This document shows positions 12,421 through 24,100 of a DNA stretch of 64,000 bases, piece after piece. Every line of letters starts with the position of its first letter. Positions within the stretch are counted from its first letter, which is position 1. The DNA comes from Saxidomus purpurata (taxonomy: Eukaryota > Mollusca > Bivalvia > Venerida > Veneridae). Both the position numbers and the translations under genes were made by a program. The stretch covers positions 14,679,092 to 14,743,091 of the forward strand of contig JAFMSR010000017.1 of the NCBI GenBank assembly GCA_022818135.1. Direction: 5' to 3'. Under the pieces are notes generated by a model. It was not told the DNA's origin and ran no database searches. It worked only from the letters and a program-made list of their open reading frames with translations.

Positions 12421-13804
12421 TAACTATATAAGCAATAATATGAAGTAAAACTCCCAAAATATGGCAGTTCTAGTGAAAACGTTGCAGTTTAGCATCAATT
12501 GGTTTAAAAAAACTATAACATTTATTGTATAATAACAAACGGGATATAGTGTAAATCAATCATTGTACATGTAAGTGTTATGTTTCATAAAGAAAGAAGA
12601 AAATGTTAACAGGTATAGAATGGTGTTTTCTAAAGTTTTCTAAGGTTTTGTTTATGTTCCTTTAATTCTGCAATCGATGACCGGCTGCTTCCGTAATGCT
12701 GGTCGAACACTTCCGAATGCTCCAGGTTATCGATAAGTTTCATGACCGTTCATAACTACGTAATTTAATATGATATTTCTTATATATTTAACAGCGGAGA
12801 TTTTCTGTGGTTGGTGTTATTAATCAGTTTCAGTTTTCAGTTTTTTATTCAGCAATTCGTCAAGTACAAAATTAAATTGTTCTAAGAATCAGGATAAATT
12901 TACAAGACTTTCCGTCCTTGATTTCAGAGCTTCATTTATATTTATTTATTATCCTCCATAATACATGAAGATTTGAACTATAATTACACAACCAGTTTTT
13001 AAATAACTACAGACAAAACAAGTATACAAATGTGATATATACATTACAAGACAGAATATAGATAAACAAATGCAAGTAATCTATAAATGTATACATTGGA
13101 CAGCACAATTATATGATTTGCCCCTAACTGAAAAGTATAGCACTGAGTAAGAATTAAGACGGGGGAAAAAATGCTTGTATATGATTTAGACTTCCCTCTA
13201 ACCCGGCCTAGTGCGAAACCGAAACACTAGGAAATAGAGAGTAGGGAAACAAATCTACAAGTTTTAATTCAATGACATTTTAATGAAAACCTAGACCAGT
13301 TCACTAGATAATCGAAATGTCATTTTCATAAAGAAAATAAACGGTTACTGTTTAATTCACTACTATAGTAATCCAAGTTACACTGATTGAACAATTCATT
13401 AAAAAAATATTTTTAAGCAACGCTAAACGGAAAATTCTGATGTTTGAAATGAATTATTTAACAAAATGATTTTTAATTCCTATAACCACTTAATTAATGG
13501 TAAATATCATTCATTTTTAATCTTAAATCTGCTATGCTACTGCTATAAATGGAGTATGAAACAATTGTATAATACAGTCCAAATCGATACACTTTTTGCA
13601 ATTATGAATACATACAGTAAATTTGCAATTAAATGAAAAAGATATGTGCGATATAAATTTTCATGTACATGTATAAATGCAAATCAAAAATGCATAATTT
13701 ATGGTTATTTCTCTTATTCATACACAAAGTTCAGCTTTGTTTCAGTATACATAACATCGATAAAATAAAAACAATACTTTCAAAAGAATTGTGCTACTTT
13801 CTAA
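12421..13804. other. Intergenic stretch, no gene seen
   Basis: AT-rich sequence with short homopolymer runs. It lies downstream of the minus-strand LINE fragment and may include that element's 3' untranslated part. Nothing else was recognised. Confidence 0.4.
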
Positions 13805-14803
13805 TTAATGCACTTTGTACATTTTGAACATACACTTAGTCATCCAAAAGTTTGAAAATTTCGTATCGTTATTCTGGATGGCCAAGCTAAGGCACCTGAC
13901 ACACTGCTCCCTAGGCTCACGGCCGATCAAGTCCGAAAACCAGTCCATGCCAAGGCGGTCGATTACGCTGTTCCACATACTTTCAATTAATAAATTGTTT
14001 TCAGAACAGTTCAGCAGTAAATGCGTTGTCATATCGTCCGTTAACACCGAACACTTTGAACACATTCGAATATATTCATTTGAACAGAGAGTTCCAATGG
14101 CGGAAACTAATACGGAACATATATTCAAAAGAGTTTGGTTACATTTCGCTATCTGCCACAGTACATGTGGCTCATTCACTGTTATCACAGCTCTTAAAAG
14201 GTCGCCATGATCACTTGTCATTAGCCTGTTATATCGATTAAGTTTTTCAGTATCAATTATATGTTTTGTAAGTGTACGTTTCCAAGCGATTTTCGATGGA
14301 AAGGATCCCGTATCTTTGTATGTATGTAACACATCGCATAGTTGATACTTTGTAGAAGTCTATAGATATCTGGCAAAAATCCACGGAATGGAGTATTAAA
14401 TTGCAGAAATCGAACTAGTCTGTTGTTGAAAATATCTTTTGCTAAATAATTGTTTGATAGATGACATAGTTGTCCCAAAAATTGCAACTTTCTGTAGTCT
14501 ATTAATGATTCAATGGACACCATATCAATGGAGCTTAGTACGTAGTCTGTGAGTGTATTTGTCTTCAATGACTGTATGTTTTTAATACAGAATCTGTGAG
14601 ATCGTTCAAGCAGTTGTAAATCTGTTGTAGAAATAACATCCCACAACTCACAGCCATAAAGACTTTTAGGAATAACCACACTATTGTAGATTTTTTTGGA
14701 CGATATAGGATTTAAGTTATCTGGATGGACACCACTATTGCAAATGCTCAAAAACGTTCCTCTTAACTTCCTACAAGCTTCTTCAATGCACCTTTTTGTT
14801 TAG
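13805..14803 (-). mobile_element. 5'-truncated, frameshifted LINE (non-LTR retrotransposon) 3' fragment
   Basis: Two overlapping minus-strand frames together encode the C-terminal part of a non-LTR retrotransposon polyprotein. The upstream frame (about 14803-14257) holds the segment after the RT core, with IYNSVVIPKSLYGCELW, typical of LINE RT thumb regions. The downstream frame (14332-13805) holds the terminal zinc-knuckle-like motif C-x2-C-x9-H-x4-C (CSKCSVLTDDMTTHLLLNC) and ends at a stop near 13805. A frameshift lies in the 14257-14332 overlap. The polymerase core and everything upstream are missing, as in usual 5' truncation. It is not capable of movement. The clade (CR1-, Jockey- or RTE-like) cannot be fixed by eye. 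Confidence 0.75.
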
Positions 14804-15774
14804 AGTAGAATGAACAGCACAATAAAAAGTGATATATTGATTCTATCCTATTAATAATATCATTTAGGAATTAGTGTTAATTTGTAAGACATAACATGTG
14901 TATGTATTTTATTTCGATTCTACCGCGGACTTTTTCGTTGTTGTTGACTAAAAACCAATCGCCTTTGGATATGTTTTGATAATTTCTTTCATATCCGTTA
15001 CAAATCACTGCGCAACCTCTCGTACCTTCATGGCAGCTAATACATTTTGACAATTGCCAAAATGTAGTATCGAGCCCATAGATGTAAAGGTACGATCTAC
15101 GTCATGATTTGTCGTATAAACATATATATTCCATGTTTCGATGGTTGCCTTTTGCAGTATCGGAATATCAGTGGAACATTTAGCATTAGTCACCGTCAGA
15201 AAATGTCGCTGCACGATTTCCTTTTGTCAAATTACTGTATAAATTAAATCTTATTCCGCCGACTTACCTCGGCACTGGAGCGGTCTACTTCAAAAGTACA
15301 AAAAAAAACATATGACCTCGAAATCGAACTGTATAATACATCAAGTAATTTTTAGAGCAATTGCATCTTCATATTTGAATATTGACAGTTTGTAATTTGA
15401 TGATGGAAATCAAAAATATATTTTATTCGATATAAAGCTGAAAAGGTAATACATGCTTATCAGTGGGAAAGAACTATTAAACAACCTCGAGATTAAGAGG
15501 CTTTTTCCTTCTATCAATGTGCATATATGCTTAACGAAACTTGTGACCATGAACACACAGAAGTATCAGTGAGGGCACTAGGCAATATTGGTCACTTTAT
15601 AAATGATACTTAATTCAAATTTTAACGATTTTGAAAGTGAAACGTTTAACCCTTCATCTGATTCTTTACTTAAAAAATGTGAGTTGTGTGCGTTTACACT
15701 TTTATAAAAAAGACTATGTATGCATTTGTCAAGAGCGGCTATTATTCTATTCTTTACAAGCAAATAACTACAGT
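14804..15774. other. Intergenic stretch, no gene seen
   Basis: AT-rich DNA with no recognisable domain, tRNA-like unit or tandem array. The short open frames here show no family resemblance. Confidence 0.4.
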
Positions 15775-16035
15775 CCGCTGTCGAGTGACTATGTCACTGA
15801 CTTGAAATCACTGTAAACTCTCAAATTGTACTGACACTGATTGAGGGTTATGGGTTCGAGCTCTCCTACCGACCATGTCTCTTTATGTGAGAAAGTTGTC
15901 AGTTTCGTACGGGGGATCGGAGTCTAATATTGGTTCTTCCCAGGAACGATGGTCAGGTAAACTGCCCGCCTGTAAACAACTGAAATACTGTTGAAAACAA
16001 ACGACCGTTAAACTTTGAACAAACAAACACAATGG
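15775..16035 (+). repeat. SINE with conserved core (copy b)
   Basis: A fuller copy of the family. The tRNA-like head has a B box in GGGTTCGAGCTC, followed by TGTGAGAAAGTTGTCAG, GGTTCTTCCCAGGAACGATG, AAACTGCCCGCCTG and an end in CCGTTAAACTTTGAACAAAC. The CAAACAAAC tail is typical of bivalve SINEs. Confidence 0.8.
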
Positions 16036-17174
16036 GCCAGAACCAGTTCTTACATAATTTTGTCTTCGGGGTTATGTTGATAAAAGGCAGAACGTTTTTT
16101 TCTATTTTGACTATCATTCGACATAATATTTCTTCTAAAATTCGGATATACATGACTTGTAGCATGAAAAGTTTGTAACTTGATAACAGAACGCAGTTCA
16201 GATTTGTTACTGATACAAATATCTTAAAAAACAGCAACTTTTCATTGACGATTACAAGGAATATAATTGAACAACAAGTATTAGCATTTCAAACAAAAAT
16301 GCTGATGATTGCCGTCAGCCGAGTGTTCTACTTCAGTATGAATAGTAGAAAACTATTGACACCAAGATGAAGAGTGTGCTGTTGACACCAAGATGAATAG
16401 AATTTTATCAAGGTCCGTCCATGAGAGCATTTGTGTTAGCGTATGTTCGTGGATGAGACCACGGCATATCTCTCATCATGCCTATATTATCGAAATGAGC
16501 TTTTTGGAGTCAAAAGTAGAATAAATTTTACAGTCAATAGTTGCCTAAATTGTTTCAATTGGTTGCCGAAAGTGGGTCAACCGCGGCGACCAATGAGATC
16601 TGTTTGTGCGGTTGACCCAAATAGTAATAGCAGTTCTGAATGTGGTGATCCTTGTTTTCTGCCCGGAAAGTACCGTTTGTAATGGGATATACCCAATCCC
16701 TTATACTAATGTCTGGTACATAGCAAATCAAGGTGGTAATATCGGCCTGTGTTTACGAAAAAGTATCCTGATCATAGTCTCTTTTTAAAGCTAAAATCTC
16801 TGGTTTCTGATAGACAAAATGTGATCATAAGTTTACTCAATGTGAGTCCGTTACAGGCCTGAAAGATCAGTTTGTTCTGGAAATAAAGTTTTATAAGCAC
16901 GGGACCAGAAACTCTCTTTTTTCATGATGGTAATGATTCAGAAACAAATCTTCAAACTTCACAAAATACACCATTTAAATCTCTGTCAGTGATTGAACCA
17001 TTTTACACAACCTTCACACTCTAAACTGTATCTTGTCGGAAGTCGGTCTGGAGTGATTATAAAAATGTAATGTTTACATGGGTGATTGATGTTTATTCTT
17101 GAATCTATATAACATCATCGATTCTTAAAACACGGTCAAATTTTCGAAAATGTTGAAAGTAACAGTTAATGATA
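16036..17174. other. Intergenic stretch, no gene seen
   Basis: Contains an 80-codon frame at 16443-16682 ending in a Cys/Pro-rich stretch (CGDPCFLPGKY). No splice pattern, paralogue or known family was recognised, so it is not called as a gene. Confidence 0.4.
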
Positions 17175-17320
17175 ACGACTCTGTGAGAAAGTTTGCAGTT
17201 CCATACGCAGGATAAAGGTCTCGTACTGGTCCTTACCAGGAACAATGCTGAGTTCAACTGTCCGCCTGTACATGACTGAAATGTGTTGAAGAACGGAAGT
17301 TTAACTGAAACCTAACCTAA
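17175..17320 (+). repeat. SINE, partial copy (copy c)
   Basis: Retains CTGTGAGAAAGTTTGCAG, a degenerate GGTCCTTACCAGGAACAATG and ACTGTCCGCCTGTA, then GGAAGTTTAACTGAAACC. The tRNA-like head is missing, consistent with 5' truncation. Confidence 0.65.
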
Positions 17321-17957
17321 AGCATTTACATAATTATCGCGAAAGTCGTTTCTTATAGTGCCGAGTACTAGCATATTTCTTTCTGACGTACATGTCGTTT
17401 GTTCATTTTAACGATTCGGTACAAGACTTTCGATTTCAGTGTAATCATGTACGCACATTTACCTATCATGGTTGTTGTTTCGTTTTCTAAAAGCACTGGC
17501 AAACTTAGTTTACTTTCAAATCTTTAGCTGATATAGAACCATGATCAGTGTATTAATTACATTTGTACATCGCATTTAATACAATCCGTTTAGTGCAACA
17601 AGATTGTATATATACTCATATTAAAGTAAGAAGGAAAATATGACCGTGCTTGTACTAAAGAAAATAGGGTCATATAGACTGTGTATATCGTTTTCATACA
17701 CAAATTATATATCTATTAAAGGTAAAACAATACATGTAGCACATGTTTCGGAAAACTGGGATTTTTGCAAGAGGTCATGATAGAATTTATATTCTATGCA
17801 TTTAAGAAGCTGCTTCAAAACAAAAAAACAAAACGCATTTACTTAGATATATTCTCGTAACAGAAGATTTTGGAACCGTCCTTTAATGAAAGCGGTATTT
17901 AACACCGCAAAACGACGTTTTGAAAGAAAATATAAACTTTATAAAGTATAGGGTTAT

Positions 17958-18030
17958 GCGATGGTGAAGTGGTTATTGATTTGGATTACCAATAAAGAGA
18001 TTCCCGGTTCAAATCCCGGCCTGCGCCATG
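17958..18030 (+). repeat. tRNA-like element
   Basis: A-box-like ATGGTGAAGTGGTTA and a clean B box (GGTTCAAATCC) with flanking CCCGG/CCGGC. It is most likely a SINE head or tRNA pseudogene because no convincing anticodon arm or complete acceptor stem can be drawn. Confidence 0.5.
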
Positions 18031-18949
18031 GACATTTAGAAAAATGATCAGTGTTTGCCACCCATCTAGATATGAACTGGTTAGAAACCCGGAGGTAGTC
18101 TCGTGCAGATAAGTGCTACACCGTCCGGCACGTTAGAGAGCAAAGGGGTGTTTTCGTAAAGAGCTAAGCTGTGCACGTTATAACATTGTACCAGCGGATG
18201 TTCAGCACCTGTGTAAAGGCTACACATTCAGCGACAAAGATGTGTTTAAACATGTACCTATTCCAGTTCTAACATCACTGAAATGTTTCTGCACTTTCTG
18301 CAGACACCGGAAAAATTTATTATTTTTAAGGCCTGTAATTTACAATTCGGTCCTGCATATACATACATATAACGGGAAGTATGGATTAAACTTGAAGTAC
18401 TCCTTCCCAAGTCAACTTTACCTACGATGTACAAACCGTTTAGGAAAAACTTTCTTTTTTCACAGTATCTTATAAGTCATTTCTGTTGAAAAGTTTAAAG
18501 AATGGGTAATTGTTAAACACGGATTTACCAATATCATTGAAAAGTAACACGTAAAGAAAGAAGTCATACAGTGTCCACTTGACAGTCTCGTACCCAGATA
18601 ACACTAAATTAATTACATTATTACTTTCGCACCCATCACATTCAATCAAAATATTATTAAAAACCATATACATGTACATGTAGTTCATACAGTTTAACAT
18701 GTCACATCATAGCATGTAATTCATAAAATAATCTTTTATTTCCGGGCTCCCCTGACATTCGAGAAATAGTCAAAGGTATGCCACTATAATGATTTACATT
18801 TTCAAAAACATATACTATCATTAAAATCAGACTGACATATCCATACTAAATTGTTATTACTTTATTAGCACCGCGCATTCTGATGTTATAAACGCACATC
18901 ATTTACGTTTATTTATAATGATGTCACAAATATCTTAGAAAACTGAAAA
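18031..18949. other. Intergenic stretch, no gene seen
   Basis: AT-rich DNA with short unrelated open frames and no array, TIR or tRNA-like unit that can be supported. Confidence 0.4.
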
Positions 18950-19385
18950 TCTACTGCTACTGCTACTGCTGAGCTACTGCTACTGCTGAGCTACTGCTAC
19001 TGCTGTGTTACTGCTACTGCTGAGCTACTGCTACTGCTGAGCTACTGCTGTGTTACTGCTACTGCTGAGATACTGCTACTGCTACTGCTACTGCTCAGCT
19101 ACTGCTACTGCTACTGCTACTGCTGTGCTACTGCTACTGCTGAGCTACTGCTACTGCTGCTCTACTGCTACTGCTGAGCTACTGCTACTGCTATTCTTCT
19201 GCTACTGCTGAGCTACTGCTACTGCTAAGCTACTGCTACTGCCAAGCTACTGCTACTGCCAACTTCACGTTTTATAATTTTGCTACTGCTACTGCTACTG
19301 CTGAGCTACTGCTACTGCTGTGCTACTGCTACTGCCAACTTCACGTTTCCTACTGATGAGCTACTGCTACTGCCTACTTCCTATT
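18950..19385 (-). repeat. CAGTAG-type minisatellite, reverse
   Basis: About 430 bases of CTACTGCTACTGCTGAG units. They carry the spacer CCAACTTCACGTTTTATAATTT, which is the reverse complement of the spacer in the array at 11925-12420. It lies immediately 5' of the second copy of the dispersed repeat. Confidence 0.9.
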
Positions 19386-19390
19386 CCAGA

Positions 19391-19735
19391 AGGGTCTATT
19401 AACGATTTCAAAATGCAAACATAAATGATAAATGTGTGCCGGAAAAATAGTGATAACAACTTTGATAAACTCTGTTAGTTTCACCTTTTAAGATAATTTA
19501 TTTCGGAACCTTATATGGACCGCTCAGTTAAAATTGAATATTTATTCTCCGCTTGGTATGTCGGGTTTTCGGGTTACTACACGAGAGCAGACAGAGTTTT
19601 CCGACGTGGGTAAACTCTACGAAATGTCAATACAATATATATGCAAGAAGGCAATATCTGTCACCTCGAGTGATTGTTTTGCAGGAACGCGGCAGAGCCT
19701 CGATTCCGCCAATACAGTTACCCCCGGTGACGAAT
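19391..19735 (+). repeat. Dispersed repeat, copy 2
   Basis: Same orientation and block order as 11336-11665. Its minisatellite neighbour is on the opposite side and opposite strand compared with copy 1, so one copy has rearranged. Downstream sequence to about 19830 still resembles the tail at 3600-3632. Confidence 0.75.
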
Positions 19736-20078
19736 ATTTTTATTTTTTTTGTAAATTTTACCCCAAATTTGCACAGTAAGCGAACCAAGCCCTTTAGGCT
19801 GTAAGGCACCTTCTTATTGGAAAATATCGAATGAGAATGAGAATAAAATACCCTTGCGTTTTCAGACTTTCTTGACTGTGTTGATAATTTAAAAAAAAAA
19901 AAAAAACACAACCCCCCACAAAAAAAAAAAATTTATACCCTTTTCCCTTCCCCCCCCCTTTAATAGCGGGCAATAATTCAAGTATCATATTTATAAGAAA
20001 AACAAGGATTTAGTTCGTTTTCCTGATACACATATCGCGATAGATATTTAATTACAATTGGGGACAAATCTGACAAGT

Positions 20079-20160
20079 GACCGGTTGTCTCAGTCGGGAG
20101 CCCTTTAGGTGTAACAACTTTGCTAGGGAAGGCACATGGGTTCGAATCCCGGTCAAGATT
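20079..20160 (+). repeat. tRNA-derived SINE head
   Basis: Shows complementary termini (GACCGG/CCGGTC), an A-box-like GTTGTCTCAGTCGGGAG and a perfect B box (GGGTTCGAATCCC). The middle cannot be folded into a normal anticodon arm, so a functional tRNA is unlikely. Related to the unit at 4225-4300. Confidence 0.6.
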
Positions 20161-20447
20161 CTTTTTTTTTCCAACCATGTGACATTTGGCGCCTCTCGAG
20201 GTTTACTATAATAAAAACTAGCTAACAATCGCTTTCATATACTAAAGATTGCACCGACTAACCTTTTTAAAGGTAGTTATTGTTTGATCTGAATTATAAT
20301 GCACTTTGTTCAGGACATTAATCACATATATCCTGTTCTTTCTGTTTATTGGAAGAAAACCGCGTTTGTACTTTTATAGGGTTTGAGTCATATCATCAAA
20401 CCTGAAGTACTTAACAACTATCAAGAAGTTGTAATTACATTATTTTT

Positions 20448-20760
20448 TACGTACTTGCACCTTTGGTCAAATAAAATACTGCATTTTCCAATGTACGTGC
20501 ACCTTTGGTCAAATAAAATACTGCAGTTTCAAACGTACGTCACTATTTTGTCACATTAAATTCTTCAGTTTGTAACGTACGTGTACCTTTGGTCAAATAG
20601 GATACTGCAGTTGGTAAGGAACGTGCAATTTTGGTCAAATAAAATACTGCAGTTGGTAAGGTACGTGTACAGTTGGTAAAAAGAAATACTGCATGACGTA
20701 CGGGCAATGAAACACTGCAGTTTGTAACTTGCGTGGAATCTTGGTCAGATAAAATACTTT
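20448..20760 (+). repeat. 42-bp minisatellite upstream of the receptor gene
   Basis: The block TTGGTCAAATAAAATACTGC recurs with starts near 20465, 20507, 20550, 20591, 20633 and 20674, giving a 42-bp period and about seven to eight units with decay at the end. Each unit also carries ACGTACGTG-like sequence. The array ends about 220-270 bases before the first coding exon of the adhesion receptor. Confidence 0.85.
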
Positions 20761-20821
20761 AGTTTTATAACATTGCTAATAACATGAAAACAAACCAACA
20801 AAGTAATAAATGATAAATGTA

Positions 20822-20823
20822 AC

Positions 20824-20865
<42 letters not shown>
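20822..20865. repeat. (AAT)n microsatellite
   Basis: An uninterrupted run of about 14 ATA/AAT triplets is visible directly. Confidence 0.9.
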
Positions 20866-20867
<2 letters not shown>

Positions 20868-20980
20868 ATTAAACGATCACGATTGATGAATATTTAACAC
20901 GAAGCCATTTCTTGCATAGATCATGCAATGCATTTTTTTCACATATGCAATACATTTTCATTATCTTTTTACGATTTCAG

Positions 20981-21102
20981 AAGTACGTGCCGATTTGAGG
21001 AAAAAGATTAAATCTTCGCCCACAAAAATATGCAAATCAGACAGCAGATTACATTGTACCTAGTACTGTGCATGGTCTCAAGGGTGTACACAGGACATCG
21101 TG
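20981..21102 (+). CDS. Receptor exon 1: signal peptide
   Basis: ATG at 21030 opens MQIRQQITLYLVLCMVSR, a short basic start and hydrophobic core typical of a secretory signal. The exon ends at donor G|GTAATC (21103) in phase 1. A good acceptor (TTTTTACGATTTCAG, ending 20980) just upstream suggests a separate non-coding 5' exon, so coding starts at 21030 and the exon at 20981. An alternative donor at 21084 (GTGTAC) would give phase 0. Confidence 0.7.
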
Positions 21103-24100
21103 GTAATCATTTATATCAATGTAATGTCATTTGCTGACACGTCATATTTAACCGCTAATACAGATACACAGAAAGAAGTAGATGTACATGATTAAATGTG
21201 AGTCACAACGTGGGTCTAAGTGGCGTGATGGTTACGGCGTTCAATATTTATCCTAAAGACCCAAATTCGATCTCCGGCTAGGTAGTTTGAAGCGTGTCCT
21301 TGCGCGAGACACATGAAACCGCATGTGCCTTGTGTTTAGGTCTATCAAGTTGTAAATTAGTACCAGTAGTAAAAATTGTTCCGTTCGTCCGTCTGTCTGT
21401 CTCTGAAGAGCTATTAGTTTCCAAATGTGTCTCTAGAGCGATTTATACACTAGATCTAGTATGTGGGTGAATTCGTTTCACAATGGGGCTGAAACAAAGT
21501 AGTATAAAGTACAAACCGTTATCACAAAAGGATGATTCTGCGTTTGTACTCTTTCTCAATAATATCAAGAATGTCCATAGTGACGAAAGAGTGGTCTTCT
21601 ACATGTGCGCAAACTTTTGTAATGAATCTGTATACATGTATTTGAATGAACGTAAGTAAGAAAAAATAAAGATGACTGGTGGGCATGAAAGTTCCTGAAA
21701 TAAATGTGATTTTTATGTATACATTTCAGTATATCATGATATGCCATTTATATTAATATGGATGAAACACATATTACGATAGAAGACCTCATAGTATTTT
21801 CTTTTGTCAGAGCGCTTGAACAGTTGTTACTTTCAAGAATAATTTTCTAAAATGGGATCGTCCTTCGTTCAGTTTGTGCAGTACCATTTATTGTTTAAAG
21901 GGGTGATTACCTGAAATTTACTGACAGAAGAACAAATAATGGAGATCATGTTCACACAGCACTGGCTGGTCATGATCTGCACTGGTCGCAAGGGCAGATA
22001 ACTTGCCACCAGCATGGTAAGGATTAAGGGGGAGGGGATCCAACGGTCGTACTGTATAAACGATCTAAAACATTAACCACCGATATGTGGACTTAATCGA
22101 ACTTTGTTTTCGTGGTAGAGCTTTTACCACTATACGTCACATAGAGATTTATATACATTGTATATCTTACATAGCAACGAAGAGCGGTGCATAGTCGGAC
22201 TGGGAGAATGAACAATTACCATGTCAACAACCTCATACACCGGAACATGGGGAGATTCATTTACCGAACGGTACACGTTACGGGGCAACAGTTCACTACA
22301 GTTGCTACGTAGGCTACGAGCTTCATGGAGCTCCATACCGGACGTGTTCAGATAATGGTGTATGGAAAGGTGTTGCGCCAACATGTGTTAAAAGTAATAC
22401 ATTGTACATTATTATTGTGGAGCATTTTGTCTTATCTAAAATCATTTATAATTATAGTATATATATACACTGAAGTTATTGCAATAACTAAAAGCGTAGA
22501 AATTATAGAATTTTTTTTTTCTTATTTTTTTTATAAAGTTAGTTCTAGAAATCTCTGTAACCCAAAAGTTGGGACAACAATGTTAATACGCAGTCTTTCT
22601 AACAGCAAATAACCTTAAATTTTTCGGGTGAACCAGTCTGTGGTAGAGACTTTGTCTGTGTCATTAAAACATAATGTAATCCATAGTTTGGTTGGCTTAA
22701 ATTATAGGGTTTGCATATAAAAATTGCATTGCATGGACTAATAAAGTAATTTGATTATTGTGATGTTCCTATTATAAATGTTTTTTTTTTCTATTTCGAC
22801 GAAAAACGCCAGTTCGTTGCTATAGTAACGATTTAAATTCAAATTCATTTAAAACCACTTTTCTTTTATCTACATTAAGTTTCAATATCTTTACTGTTTC
22901 TTATTGAATCAAAGCCTTTTCAGGACCTTTAGGTAAACATCATACATGCGAGAGGGTAACTTTGCCGGTTTTTTATACGAATATGAGCGTTTCTGTGCAC
23001 CCTGCATGCGCCTTAATTAATTACTATAAATATTTTAAGATTTCAGGGCATTAAGTGTACCCGTTATCTTTTTGTTGAACATGGGTATCGATTTTTGCCA
23101 TACTTAAATTCACACCTAGTTTTATAGCAATGTAACTTGATGCTTAAATCTGACGACTACATAATTGTAGATATCAGATCTTCCTACAATGTATATCTCT
23201 ATCTAAATGTATTTTATCAGAATGTGAATACTTTTGTTAAATACTGGTACATGTAATCAAAGAGGTATTATATGGGAAGGGGACTTTTTCACTGATATGC
23301 AAAAGGATTCTGCAAAAAATCTCCTAGTTCGCGTTAAGCCCTCGATATGCTCTTACACTGACACGGACAAGTGGTGTTTTATGCACTTAGTAACACAAAT
23401 ATGGGGTCTTTGACCCAAACGTTTTTTTTTCATTTGACTACGATCACATGCAGTCAACTATGACCGGTATTCTGGTCCGGATTGTGAAGGTATTCAACTG
23501 AATAACTGTCGTATCCGGCTTACGACCAAGGGAGACAGATGTTTTTTCACAACGTATCCGCTCATCAAACACATAAATCTAACGTAACACAACTGACAGA
23601 CTCAGAGCTCATTGTACATGTTTTTACTGATAATTTTATAGATATGGTTCAATTTTGTTTGATAAAAGTCATAAGATCACAATGATTATTACTTTAATGC
23701 TTATCCTATTGCGGTTGAAAAGGATAATAGAGTTTGTACAGTATTCAATACTAAAAGCATATACCCGTTCAATAATACAATATAATGTTATATATTCATA
23801 TGACCGCAATAATTCCAACCAACCCACCTCTGGACGCCATTCTATTATTGGCTTCGTAGGGAGGTTGTACTGTATTTTAACAGAATGTGAGAGAGGTTTC
23901 TACGGGAGGAATGCCGAAAGTTGCGGCCGCTGCGACTACGACCATGCGTACTATGACCGGTTTTGTCCGGACGGATGTAGCGCCGGGTACCAGGGAGACA
24001 GGTGTTCACAAAGTATGTCAAAACACATAAATCGTACACAACTGACAGACTCAGAGCTCATTGTACATGTTTTTATGATAATTTTATAGATATGGTTCAA

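Noticed and set aside
16443..16682. 80-codon ORF ending in a Cys/Pro-rich segment
   Set aside because: Looked like a possible small secreted domain, but has no signal peptide, splice partner or paralogue in the window.
20079..20160. Functional tRNA gene
   Set aside because: A perfect B box is present, but no proper anticodon arm can be folded; the related decayed unit at 4225-4300 points to a SINE.
21960..22016. Possible phase 1-1 exon (ALAGHDLHWSQGQITCHQH)
   Set aside because: Acceptor lacks a good pyrimidine tract and the peptide has no family signature; kept only as an option for the missing 5' join.
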